The notes under the pieces: model-generated | Told to the model about the DNA's origin: nothing | The model's database searches: none | Seen by the model: only the letters and a program-made list of their open reading frames with translations | Shown: positions 27,690 through 36,262 of the stretch, in pieces | Layout of the letters: every line of letters begins with the position of its first letter | Position numbering within the stretch: the first letter of the stretch is position 1 | Assembly (NCBI GenBank): GCA_963806635.1 | Contig: CAWDZA010000016.1 | Location: 1 to 64,000, forward strand | Source: CAVVEQ01 sp963806635 | Lineage (GTDB): Bacteria; Chloroflexota; Anaerolineae; Anaerolineales; Anaerolineaceae | DNA: 64,000 nucleotides | Reading direction: 5' to 3' | Made by a program: the position numbers and the translations under genes

Positions 27690-29348
27690 ATGACTCCTGC
27701 CCGCACCGTCCGCGCTCCGCGCGGAACCAGCCTGACCTGTAAGAATTGGCAGATTGAAGCCGCCTACCGAATGATCCAGAATAACCTGGACCCGGAGGTA
27801 GCCGAGCGCCCTGAGGATCTGGTCGTGTATGGCGGTCGGGGGCAGGCAGCCCGCTCCTGGGAGGCGTTCGACGCCATTCTTGAATCATTGAAGAACCTGG
27901 AGCCGGATGAAACCTTGCTGGTGCAATCCGGCAAACCCGTGGCTGTTTTCCGCACCCATGCAGACGCTCCCCGCGTTTTGATCGCAAACTCCAACCTGGT
28001 GCCGCATTGGGCCACCCAGGAACATTTTGACCAACTCGCCGCCCGCGGGTTGATCATGTACGGTCAAATGACCGCCGGTTCGTGGATCTATATCGGCACC
28101 CAGGGCATCCTGCAGGGCACCTATGAAACCCTGGCTGCCCTGGCAGTGAAAAAAGGCTGGCCTTCCCTTAAAGGTAAATTCGTCCTGACCGCTGGTCTGG
28201 GGGGCATGGGTGGCGCCCAGCCATTGGCGATCACCATGAATGAGGGCGTTGGATTGATCGTTGAGGTGGATCCCGCCCGCGCCCGGCGCCGGCAGCAGAT
28301 CGGGTATGTGGATGTGGTCGTGGATTCGCTAGAGGAAGCTATGACCCTTGTGGAGGAATCGCTCGAGAAGGAAGAACCAAAATCCATCGCCCTGGTCGCC
28401 AACGCCGCCGATATCTATCCAGAGCTTGCAGCGCGCGGTGTGATCCCCGATGTGGTCACCGACCAGACCCCCGCCCATGATATATCCATGTATATTCCCG
28501 CCGGGCTCAGCCTCGACGAGGCTGCCGCTCTGCGCAGATCGGACCTGGTTGAGTATTCCCGGATAAGTGTTGCATCGATGGCTTCCCACGTCAGAGCCAT
28601 GCTTGAATTCAAAAAACAGGGTGCCGAGGTTTTCGATTACGGTAATAATATCCGCCAGCGTGCCTTCGATGGCGGTGTGCTGGATGCCTTCGAATTCCCG
28701 GGCTTTGTCCCCGCCTATATCCGCCCGCTTTTTTGCGAGGGCAAGGGTCCTTTCCGCTGGGTGGCGCTTTCCGGCGACCCGCAGGATATTTACAAAACCG
28801 ATGAGGCGGTATCCGCCCTCTTCCCGCAGGATGAACACCTGCAGCGCTGGCTGAAGATGGCCCGGGAGAAGGTGCCGTTTCAGGGTCTGCCCTCGCGCAT
28901 CTGCTGGCTGGGATATGGTGATCGCGCCAGAGCTGGACTGAAATTCAATGAGATGGTCGCGGCCGGTATCCTTAAAGCCCCCATTGTCATCGGGCGGGAC
29001 CACCTGGATTCCGGTTCAGTTGCCAGCCCCAACCGTGAAACAGAAGCCATGCGGGATGGTACCGACGCGGTCAGCGACTGGCCGATCCTGAATGCGTTGG
29101 TCAACACTGCCGGCGGCGCCACCTGGGTCAGCTTTCACCATGGTGGCGGGGTGGGCATTGGTTACTCGCAGCACGCCGGGATGGTGATCGTTGCCGATGG
29201 AACCCCCCAGGCTGCCCTGCGGCTGGAACGCGTCCTTACCGCCGACCCGGGGATGGGTGTCGTTCGCCATGCCGATGCCGGCTACCCGGAAGCCATCGCC
29301 GCCGCCAGGCGTCAGAAGATCAAGATTCCCATGCTCGGGGAGCAGTAA
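27690..29348 (+). CDS. hutU: urocanate hydratase (552 aa)
   Basis: HutU adds water to urocanate to give imidazolonepropionate in histidine breakdown, using tightly bound NAD+ as electrophile. The length matches the family. Diagnostic stretches include VYGGRGQAARSWEAFDAI, MYGQMTAGSWIYIGTQGI, the NAD-binding LTAGLGGMGGAQPLA, and DHLDSGSVASPNRETEAM. The conserved FHHGGGVGIGYSQHAGM with flanking Cys (FCEGKGPFRWVALSGD) is present. GGAGGAAGG precedes the ATG and a TATAAT sits at 27655-27660. No other hut genes are in the window, so the pathway must be encoded elsewhere or the gene is isolated. Confidence 0.96.
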   Translation: MTPARTVRAPRGTSLTCKNWQIEAAYRMIQNNLDPEVAERPEDLVVYGGRGQAARSWEAFDAILESLKNLEPDETLLVQSGKPVAVFRTHADAPRVLIANSNLVPHWATQEHFDQLAARGLIMYGQMTAGSWIYIGTQGILQGTYETLAALAVKKGWPSLKGKFVLTAGLGGMGGAQPLAITMNEGVGLIVEVDPARARRRQQIGYVDVVVDSLEEAMTLVEESLEKEEPKSIALVANAADIYPELAARGVIPDVVTDQTPAHDISMYIPAGLSLDEAAALRRSDLVEYSRISVASMASHVRAMLEFKKQGAEVFDYGNNIRQRAFDGGVLDAFEFPGFVPAYIRPLFCEGKGPFRWVALSGDPQDIYKTDEAVSALFPQDEHLQRWLKMAREKVPFQGLPSRICWLGYGDRARAGLKFNEMVAAGILKAPIVIGRDHLDSGSVASPNRETEAMRDGTDAVSDWPILNALVNTAGGATWVSFHHGGGVGIGYSQHAGMVIVADGTPQAALRLERVLTADPGMGVVRHADAGYPEAIAAARRQKIKIPMLGEQ

Positions 29349-29349
29349 T

Positions 29350-29712
29350 TTGCGTCAGACCCGTGTGTTCTGGTTCATCGTCTGCATTCTGATCGGACTC
29401 ACCGCCGGGCTTATCTATGGCTGGTGGGGAAATCCCACCCTGCCGGCACAGACAACGCTCCCGCAGCTCCGCGCGGATTACAAGACTGATTACGTCCTGA
29501 TGACTGCCGAGGTGTTCCGGGTGGATAAAGACCCCGCCTCAGCCGCCGTGCGTCTGCTGGCACTCGATCCGCATGATCCTCTCCGCCCGGTGCAGGAAGC
29601 CATCCTGACCGCCCAGGATAATGGTTACAACAACACCGATATCACCCTGTTGGCGGACCTGGCCTCCGCCATGCTCTCCTGGCAGACCGTTCCCACGGTG
29701 GTGAACCGGTGA
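29350..29712 (+). CDS. membrane-anchored small protein, paralogue of the next gene (120 aa)
   Basis: A TTG immediately after the hutU stop opens a frame with one membrane helix (residues about 7-27) followed by a soluble helical part (TLPQLRADYKTDYVLMTAEVF through LLADLASAML). The soluble part aligns by eye with residues about 36-115 of the following protein, in both length and spacing of the Asp-x-Tyr, RLLALDP and final Ser-Ala. No known domain is recognised; the helical repeats resemble a TPR-like fold. The stop overlaps the next start (GTGA), so the two are translationally coupled. Confidence 0.7.
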   Translation: MRQTRVFWFIVCILIGLTAGLIYGWWGNPTLPAQTTLPQLRADYKTDYVLMTAEVFRVDKDPASAAVRLLALDPHDPLRPVQEAILTAQDNGYNNTDITLLADLASAMLSWQTVPTVVNR

Positions 29713-30566
29713 GCCGGCGCCGCTTCCCCTGGTACCTGATCACAGGGTTGCTCGTGGGACTCACCGTTGCCCTGGTCTATACCTGGCTGATCGCTCCTGT
29801 AGCGTATTCCGGCACCTCGCCTGCCAGCCTGTCGCTCGCTGATCGTGACCGCTACCGCACAATGATCGCCCTGGCTTATGCCTCCAATGGCGATCTTGGG
29901 CGCGCGCTCTCGCGACTGGAGCTGCTGGGGGATGTGGATCCATCCGCAGCACTGGCAGAACAGGCTCAGCGCTACCAGGTGGGCGGGCAGCCCTACCAGG
30001 AAGTGCGCGCCATTGCCCTGCTTTCCTCAGCCATCTCCGCCCGCGGGATCGACTTCCTCCAGACCGCCGCGGCAGCCACCGTCACCGCCGGGATCCCCGG
30101 TTTCCGTGAGACGCAGACGGCCACCTATGCCATCAGCGCCGGAACCGCCACGCAGTTGGCTTTCACCAAACCCAGCTCCACGCCTCTGATCACGTTCACC
30201 CCCCTGCCTTCGGGAACCCCGGAGCCCACCCTGGGCGCGCCATTCTCGCTGAAGACCATGGAGCAGGTGTGCGACTCGGAACAGCCCTTGCTGATGCGCG
30301 TTTTCGTCAGTGACGCCGGCGGGAAAGGTGTGGCGGGGGTAAAAGTGACGGTCACCTGGGCGGAAGGCAGCGATTCCTTCTATACAGGCATGTACCCCGA
30401 GATCAACGCGGGGTACGCAGATTTCCGCATGCAGGAGGGGGTGGATTACGCTGTTCAGGCAGGGGATGCCGGCGAGGTGATCGGTCCCATCACAGCCGGG
30501 AAGTGCTCCTTCGCGGATGGGTCTCCCTATTGGGGGGGCTGGCGGGTGTACATTTACCAGCCATAA
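29709..30566 (+). CDS. membrane-anchored protein with helical repeat and C-terminal beta domain (285 aa)
   Basis: The start is a GTG overlapping the previous stop by 4 nt. One membrane helix (residues about 8-28) is followed by a helical segment homologous to the preceding small protein (DRDRYRTMIALAYASNGDLGRALSRLELLGD), a Thr/Ala-rich linker (about 120-175), and a C-terminal beta-rich domain (about 180-285) with two cysteines and PYWGGWRVYIYQP at its end. The C-terminal part looks like an Ig or carboxypeptidase-regulatory-like fold exposed outside the cell. I cannot assign a function. It ends about 120 nt upstream of secA. Confidence 0.7.
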   Translation: MSRRRFPWYLITGLLVGLTVALVYTWLIAPVAYSGTSPASLSLADRDRYRTMIALAYASNGDLGRALSRLELLGDVDPSAALAEQAQRYQVGGQPYQEVRAIALLSSAISARGIDFLQTAAAATVTAGIPGFRETQTATYAISAGTATQLAFTKPSSTPLITFTPLPSGTPEPTLGAPFSLKTMEQVCDSEQPLLMRVFVSDAGGKGVAGVKVTVTWAEGSDSFYTGMYPEINAGYADFRMQEGVDYAVQAGDAGEVIGPITAGKCSFADGSPYWGGWRVYIYQP

Positions 30567-30580
30567 TATGTTTGGCCACC

Positions 30581-30611
30581 AATCAACTATTCAACCACTC
30601 AACCCATCAAC
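30581..30611. repeat. TCAAC octamer tandem repeat, copy 1
   Basis: Four successive units of about 8 bp ending in TCAAC (AATCAAC, TATTCAAC, CACTCAAC, CCATCAAC) lie about 50 bp upstream of the secA -10 box. Similar arrays occur at 48785-48805 and, inverted, at 62222-62250. Confidence 0.6.
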
Positions 30612-30660
30612 ATTTTCCCCAGTCTCATTATCCCCTTAATTTCTCCCTCCTCCCCTCGGG

Positions 30661-30666
30661 TATAAT
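30661..30666 (+). promoter_or_regulatory. secA -10 box (TATAAT)
   Basis: A perfect TATAAT preceded by GGG lies 21 nt upstream of the secA start. The upstream 20 bases are a C/T tract without a clear -35. AGAGGT then sits 7 nt before the ATG. Confidence 0.5.
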
Positions 30667-30687
30667 TTCAGCCCAGAGGTACTCCCT

Positions 30688-33600
30688 ATGCTCAATAAAT
30701 TCGTCCAGGTGCTGGGCGGCGATCCCCACAAGCGCGAAGTCCAGAAATTAACCGAAACCGTCACGAAGATCAATGACCTTGAACCTTCGTTCGAAGCCCT
30801 GACGGATGAGGAATTGCTGGGGAAAACCGCGGAGTTCCGCGCGCGTTTGGATTCCGGCGAAACCCTGGATGACCTCCTGCCCGAAGCCTTTGCCGCCGTG
30901 CGCGAGGCCGGCAAGCGCACCATCGGCCTGCGCCACTACGACGTGCAAATGGTGGGCGGCATGACCCTGCACTCAGGAAAGATCGCCGAAATGCGCACTG
31001 GCGAGGGCAAGACCCTGGTCGCCACGCTGCCGCTCTACCTCAATGCCATCACCGGGCGCGGCGTGCACCTGGTGACGGTCAACGATTACCTCGCCCGCCG
31101 CGACGCGCGCTGGATGGCACCCATCTACCAGGCGCTGGGGCTCACCGTGGGTGTGCTGCAAATGGCTGCCCGCACCGAAAACGGCACCAAAGCCTTCCTG
31201 GTCGATCTCGAAAAGGAATCCCCCCACGAAGATCAGCACCAGCTTCGCCTGGTGAACCGCGTGGAAGCCTATAATGCCGATCTCACCTACGGCACCAACG
31301 CCGAGTTTGGCTTTGATTATCTGCGTGATAACCTGACCATGAGCCTGGCCGACCGCGTTCAGCGCGGGCACTTCTTTGCCATCGTGGATGAGGTGGATAA
31401 CATCCTCATTGATGAAGCCCGCACCCCGCTTATCATTTCGGGTCCTGCCCAGGATGAAGCCGAGTGGTATATCCGCATGGCCCAGGTGGTTCGCCAGCTT
31501 CGACCTGAGGATTACGAGGTCAACGAAAAAGACCGCACCGTCAACCTGACAGAGATCGGCGAAGCTCACGTGGAGGAGATCCTTGCCACGCCCCTGCGCG
31601 ACCCGGAGCGCCCCGAGGATATCACCCCCGAGCAGGCCCGCACCCTGGGTTACCTGGAGCAGGGCATGCGTGCCCAGTTCCTCTTCCGCCGCAACAAGGA
31701 TTACCTCGTTCAGGCGGGCAAGGTGGTCATCGTGGATGAATTCACCGGTCGCCTGATGCCCGGCCGGCGCTGGTCAGAGGGCTTGCACCAGGCTGTGGAA
31801 GCCAAAGAAGGCGTAAAGGTGGAGCCGGAGAATGTCACCTACGCCACCATCACCCTGCAGAATTACTTCCGCATGTACGAAAAGCTGGCCGGCATGACCG
31901 GTACCGCGCTCACCGAAGCAGAGGAGTTTCACAAGATCTACAAACTGGAAGTACTGCCCATCCCCACCAACCTGGAATACGTCGCCCTGCAGACGAACGC
32001 GGAGCTGGTGGAAGTGGATGACCGGGATGATGAAGGCTACAAATATAAATACTATGCCCGCCGGGCAGATCCGGATCGCAAACCTGTTTACTGGCGGCGC
32101 AAGGATTACCCGGACGTGGTTTACCGCACCGGTGAGGCCAAGTTGCGCGCCATCAGCCTGGAGATCCTGCGCTTCTACACCCTCGGCCGCCCCCAACTGG
32201 TGGGCACAACCTCGGTGGAGCACTCCGAGATCCTTTCCGGCCGGCTCTCCGCCGAGCCCATCCGCCGCCTGTGCCAAACTGTGCTGCTCCGCGAAGCCTG
32301 GCTGAAGGCTCACCCGGATCACGGCGGCGAGCGCGCCATCGCTGAGCTCGAATTCACCAACAATCCCCTCGGCGATTTGAACATAAGTGAAATGCGCCAG
32401 CTCGGGCGCAACCTTGGAATGGCTGCTTTCAACCCAGATGACCCCGCGAATCTTGAAGTCCTCCTTAAAAACCTGAGCCTGGATTCCAACCTCGCTCCCC
32501 GCCTTCTTTCCGCCTTGCAGGGCGGTGTACCCCTTCAAGTACTCAACGCCCGCAAGCACGATGAGGAAGCCCTGATAATTGCACGTGCAGGCACATTCGG
32601 TGCGGTGACAATCGCCACCAACATGGCCGGCCGCGGCGTGGATATCAAGTTGGGTGGTGAGCTGCGCGACGAGATCTATGCGGATGTCGTCCGGGTTCTC
32701 AGCAAGGCCGGAATTGATCCTTACGACATGACCCTGCCGCAGATGCGCGCCGCTCTGGAAGGCGTCCCCCGCGAGGAATTTGGCATCTACGAAACCGCTG
32801 TGGATGAGTTCCATCAATTCCTGGATGACGCCGTGCGCGTTCGCCAGCTTGGCGGGTTGCACGTCATTGGCTCCGAACGCCACGAAGCCCGCCGAATCGA
32901 TAACCAGTTGCGAGGGCGTGCCGCGCGCCAGGGTGACCCTGGTTCTTCGCGCTTTTACCTTTCCCTCGAAGATGAACTGATGCGCCTTTTTGGCGGCAAC
33001 CAGGCCGAGAACCTGATGCGCGTCTTTAACTTGGATGTCTCATTACCCATCGAGAGCGGAATGCTAGGACGGATCGTGGAGCAAGCCCAGGAGCGGGTGG
33101 AAGGCAACAACTTCGATATCCGCAAGCATCTGCTGGAATACGACGATGTGCTGAACCAGCAGCGTAAGATCATCTATGGCGAACGCGACCAGGTCTTCAG
33201 TAAACCCAATCTGGAAGAGGATGTGCTGGATATGCTCCACACCGAGCTGGAACGGCGCATCCCGGAAGGACTGGATGATGATGAAGGACCCTGGAAGCTG
33301 CTGGCATTCCTGGAGGAGATCCAGCCCACCATGGTCTTCGACCCTGAGGGCGTGATCACCCCATCCTTCCCGACGAAACTGGTGGTGGATGACCTGGATG
33401 GGAAACTGGAAAAGCAACCTCGCAATCGCCAGGCCGTTTCTGCGTTGGTCTCCCAGACCGCCCAGCAGGCGCTTGAGGCTGAAAAGGAACACATTCTGCG
33501 CAGCGCCCGTGAGATCCTTGCTAAGACCGGGGATGCGTTGGATGAAGCCCTGCGCGACCGGCTGGACACGCTGGATACCTGGTTTGAGGGCATAAGCATG

Positions 33601-34770
33601 GAAGAGGAAGGTCAGCCCCAGCGCCGCCCCCAGGAACTTCTGGAGGAGATCAGCGGGCTGGTGCATGTACCTTTGCGCCTCTCGGGGGATTCCCTGCGCC
33701 GGCTGCCTGAAGGTTCCGATGATATAAAGGAGGACCTGGCTGCCCAAATTCATGGCAACCTGGTGGCGGTGAATTACAACCGCATGCTGCTAACCTTCGA
33801 GCGCCGCCTGGGCGATACCCTCACCTTGCGGGTGAACGACAGCCAGGCAGCCTCCTGGGATGCCATTTCTGCCGATCTTCTTGTTCAAGCAGAGTCGATC
33901 TTCGACAAGCGTATCCAGCGCCTCACCGGCGAGGGCGGGATCGTTCCCCAAACCATATCCGCCAACTTGGAACGCGCGGAGCAGGATGGCTTCAGCCAGG
34001 ATGCGCTCCTGCGCCTCCTGCTGGCCACCACCCAGGGTTCACGCCTGGAGATCGACCCGCGCACCAAGCGCCGCCTGGTTCGCCGTATTACCTTGCTTAA
34101 TTACTTCTATCTGGCTGCCCGCCTGCTGGGTGGGTTGCGTCAGGAAACGGTGGCGGATGAAATCCTCGAGCATCTGGAGGGCATCCAGGAGACCTTGCGG
34201 ATGCTCTGGGGTCGGATGGAGTTGGAACGCCAGGAACAAATGCAATCCACGCTCGCCCAGCTTGATCCAACCGTGCAATCCGATCTCGCCATCCGTTTTA
34301 CCAGTGACCTGGCCCCCTATAGCCAAATGACCGTCTTCGCTCAGCCAGCGGAGATCAAGCAGGAACTGATTCCTCTCCTCGGCGCGAAAATTCAGAACGA
34401 AATCTACCGCCAGATCCTTCTGGGCGCCATTTCCGAGTTATGGATCGACTACCTCACCAGGGTGGAAGCGCTGCGGGTATCGATCGGCTTGGAAGCCTAT
34501 GCCCAAAAGGACCCCCTGGTAACATATAAAAGCAAGGCCACCGAGCTGTTTCAGAATCTGCTCATTGATGTGCGCCTGGCAGTGATCAGCCGTATGTTCC
34601 TGCTGCAACCCCGCCGGGCTGCACCTGTGCCTGAGCAACGGGAGAAGAACCTGCCCGCACAAGCTCCACAACTTCAGCCTACCCCAGCGCATCATTCCAC
34701 TCAGGCGACCACGGAGGCGCAGCCTCAGCAACAAGGCGGGGATACTAAGAGAAAACGGCATCGGCACTAG
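30688..34770 (+). CDS. secA: preprotein translocase subunit SecA, extended form (1360 aa)
   Basis: SecA is the ATPase motor that drives secreted proteins through SecYEG. Present are Walker A MRTGEGKT (about residues 101-108), VTVNDYLARRDA, the Walker B region VDEVDNILIDEARTPLIISG (about 233-252), the MTGTALTEAEEF motif near 404, and the helicase VI motif GRAARQGDPGSSRFYLS near 741. In E. coli the last motif falls near residue 510, so about 230 extra residues are inserted in NBD2, in at least three places (about residues 450-475, 545-620, 665-725). A further long helical expansion follows the scaffold region. The C-terminus is Gln/Lys/His-rich and lacks the CxC...CH zinc motif. Chloroflexota SecA proteins are known to be long. 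Confidence 0.95.
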   Translation: MLNKFVQVLGGDPHKREVQKLTETVTKINDLEPSFEALTDEELLGKTAEFRARLDSGETLDDLLPEAFAAVREAGKRTIGLRHYDVQMVGGMTLHSGKIAEMRTGEGKTLVATLPLYLNAITGRGVHLVTVNDYLARRDARWMAPIYQALGLTVGVLQMAARTENGTKAFLVDLEKESPHEDQHQLRLVNRVEAYNADLTYGTNAEFGFDYLRDNLTMSLADRVQRGHFFAIVDEVDNILIDEARTPLIISGPAQDEAEWYIRMAQVVRQLRPEDYEVNEKDRTVNLTEIGEAHVEEILATPLRDPERPEDITPEQARTLGYLEQGMRAQFLFRRNKDYLVQAGKVVIVDEFTGRLMPGRRWSEGLHQAVEAKEGVKVEPENVTYATITLQNYFRMYEKLAGMTGTALTEAEEFHKIYKLEVLPIPTNLEYVALQTNAELVEVDDRDDEGYKYKYYARRADPDRKPVYWRRKDYPDVVYRTGEAKLRAISLEILRFYTLGRPQLVGTTSVEHSEILSGRLSAEPIRRLCQTVLLREAWLKAHPDHGGERAIAELEFTNNPLGDLNISEMRQLGRNLGMAAFNPDDPANLEVLLKNLSLDSNLAPRLLSALQGGVPLQVLNARKHDEEALIIARAGTFGAVTIATNMAGRGVDIKLGGELRDEIYADVVRVLSKAGIDPYDMTLPQMRAALEGVPREEFGIYETAVDEFHQFLDDAVRVRQLGGLHVIGSERHEARRIDNQLRGRAARQGDPGSSRFYLSLEDELMRLFGGNQAENLMRVFNLDVSLPIESGMLGRIVEQAQERVEGNNFDIRKHLLEYDDVLNQQRKIIYGERDQVFSKPNLEEDVLDMLHTELERRIPEGLDDDEGPWKLLAFLEEIQPTMVFDPEGVITPSFPTKLVVDDLDGKLEKQPRNRQAVSALVSQTAQQALEAEKEHILRSAREILAKTGDALDEALRDRLDTLDTWFEGISMEEEGQPQRRPQELLEEISGLVHVPLRLSGDSLRRLPEGSDDIKEDLAAQIHGNLVAVNYNRMLLTFERRLGDTLTLRVNDSQAASWDAISADLLVQAESIFDKRIQRLTGEGGIVPQTISANLERAEQDGFSQDALLRLLLATTQGSRLEIDPRTKRRLVRRITLLNYFYLAARLLGGLRQETVADEILEHLEGIQETLRMLWGRMELERQEQMQSTLAQLDPTVQSDLAIRFTSDLAPYSQMTVFAQPAEIKQELIPLLGAKIQNEIYRQILLGAISELWIDYLTRVEALRVSIGLEAYAQKDPLVTYKSKATELFQNLLIDVRLAVISRMFLLQPRRAAPVPEQREKNLPAQAPQLQPTPAHHSTQATTEAQPQQQGGDTKRKRHRH

Positions 34771-34829
34771 ACTAATCTGGGCTTGGTAAATTTTTCGATT
34801 CAGGCAGGCGGACGAAAAAACCGCCTCGC

Positions 34830-34858
34830 TTGTCAATCCCCCCCTTTATAGATATAAT
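34830..34858 (+). promoter_or_regulatory. promoter of the S1-domain gene (TTGTCA-17-TATAAT)
   Basis: TTGTCA (34830-34835) and a perfect TATAAT (34853-34858) with 17-bp spacing. The promoter excludes translation from any start upstream of about 34865. Confidence 0.75.
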
Positions 34859-34892
34859 TGGGCATCAAACCTTCCTGGAGATAATTGCGTCT

Positions 34893-36209
34893 ATGGACAA
34901 CAACGGCATTTCGGGCAGCCTGCCTGAAAACAATCAGAACGACAGTCAGAACAACATGGCATCCTTGCTGGAGCAGGAAGGTCTGGAAATCGATTTCCCC
35001 AAGGCTGGCGAGATCAAGCAAGGCATGATCGCCAGCATCACGCCCGGGCAGGTGCTGGTGGGCATCGGGGGCAAGTCCGAAGGCGTGATCAGCGGCCGCG
35101 AATTCGATTCCATCCCTGCCGAAGAACTGGCTGCCCTCAAGGTGGGCCAGGAGATTCCCGTCTACGTACTCAGCCACGATGAAGGCAGCGCAACCACAAT
35201 GCTCTCCTACGTCCGCGCCCGCGAGGAAGTGGGCTGGCAGGAAGCCGAAGAATTGCTGGCTTCCAAGAAACCCATTCATTCATCCATCATTGGCTACAAC
35301 AAGGGCGGTTTGATCGTCCCAGTGGCCGGACTGCGCGGGTTTGTGCCCGCTTCACAGATCAGCCTCACCCGCCGGGCTGGCTCCACCGGGGATACCCCCG
35401 AACAGCGCTGGGGAAAGATGATCGGTCAGGAGATAGACGTCTGCCTGATCGAGATCGACCGCGAACGCCACCGCCTGATCCTCTCCGAGCGCGCTGCCAG
35501 CACTGAAACGCACGACTCGGTCAAATCCCGCGTCATCGATAGCCTGGTTGAAGGCGAGACTTACACCGGCCGGGTCACTAGCCTGGCTGATTTTGGCGCC
35601 TTCGTCAACATCAACGGCGCGGATGGCTTGGTGCACCTCTCCGAGGTCTCCTGGGATCACATTCAGCACCCCGGCGAAGTCCTCAAGGTTGGCCAGGAAG
35701 TCAAGGTCAAAGTCATCAGCATCGACCGCGAGAAGAAACGCATCGGCCTTTCCATCCGGCAGTTGCAGGATGATCCCTGGTCCGATAATGCTGCAAAGTA
35801 CAAGGTGGGTCAGCTTGTGGAAGGTAAGATCACCCAGCTCACCAAGTTCGGTGCCTTCGCCCGCCTGGATGATGACATCGAGGGTCTGATCCACATCTCC
35901 GAGATCAGCGAAAAACGCATCGATCACCCCCGCGAAGTGCTGCATGAAGGCGATGAGCTCACCCTGCGGGTAATCAAGATTGATCCCGCCAACCACCGCA
36001 TCGGGCTCAGCCTGCGCAAGGTGGATTCCATGGCCTACGCGGATATGGACTGGCAGACGTTGAACGATTCCCTGCAAGCCGGTGAAGAAGAAACGACTGT
36101 CGAAGTAAATGAGGTCGAGGAATCCGTAAGCGAGATTCAGCAACCCGAGCAGATCGAATCCGACACCCAGCCCGCCGAAGGTGAATCCACCGAACCCGAA
36201 AAAGAATAA
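34893..36209 (+). CDS. S1 RNA-binding domain protein, 30S ribosomal protein S1-like (438 aa)
   Basis: Four S1 OB-fold repeats can be seen: residues about 30-100 (KQGMIASITPGQVLVGIGGK), 110-190 (SIIGYNKGGLIVPVAGLRGF), 205-280 (GRVTSLADFGAFVNINGADG) and 295-370 (GKITQLTKFGAFARLDDDIEG), followed by an acidic, Glu-rich tail. Four repeats match short S1 proteins of Gram-positive-type bacteria; S1 binds mRNA leaders and aids initiation on structured messages. The ATG at 34893 is used because the promoter lies directly upstream; GGAG is 12 nt before it. It may be the ribosomal protein or a paralogue, which the sequence alone does not decide. Confidence 0.85.
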   Translation: MDNNGISGSLPENNQNDSQNNMASLLEQEGLEIDFPKAGEIKQGMIASITPGQVLVGIGGKSEGVISGREFDSIPAEELAALKVGQEIPVYVLSHDEGSATTMLSYVRAREEVGWQEAEELLASKKPIHSSIIGYNKGGLIVPVAGLRGFVPASQISLTRRAGSTGDTPEQRWGKMIGQEIDVCLIEIDRERHRLILSERAASTETHDSVKSRVIDSLVEGETYTGRVTSLADFGAFVNINGADGLVHLSEVSWDHIQHPGEVLKVGQEVKVKVISIDREKKRIGLSIRQLQDDPWSDNAAKYKVGQLVEGKITQLTKFGAFARLDDDIEGLIHISEISEKRIDHPREVLHEGDELTLRVIKIDPANHRIGLSLRKVDSMAYADMDWQTLNDSLQAGEEETTVEVNEVEESVSEIQQPEQIESDTQPAEGESTEPEKE

Positions 36210-36226
36210 TCCATATAAAAGGAAAC

Positions 36227-36251
36227 AGCGCACCTTAACCGGTGCGCTTTC
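36227..36251 (+). terminator. terminator after the S1-domain gene
   Basis: AGCGCACC (227-234) pairs perfectly with 241-248 over a 6-nt loop and is followed by TTCATTT. The hairpin overlaps the GTG at 36242, which argues for the later dipeptidase start. Confidence 0.7.
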
Positions 36252-36262
36252 ATTTAATAAAT

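Noticed and set aside
31774..32883. 369-codon minus-strand ORF inside secA
   Set aside because: Antisense shadow of conserved SecA motifs; no ribosome-binding site or family resemblance.
34804..34826. Weak AGGCGG/CCGCCT hairpin after secA
   Set aside because: Six-base stem with a nine-base loop and no T-run; not convincing as a terminator.
35352..36233. 293-codon minus-strand ORF opposite the S1-domain gene
   Set aside because: Shadow of four repeated S1 domains; its own apparent repeats simply mirror them.
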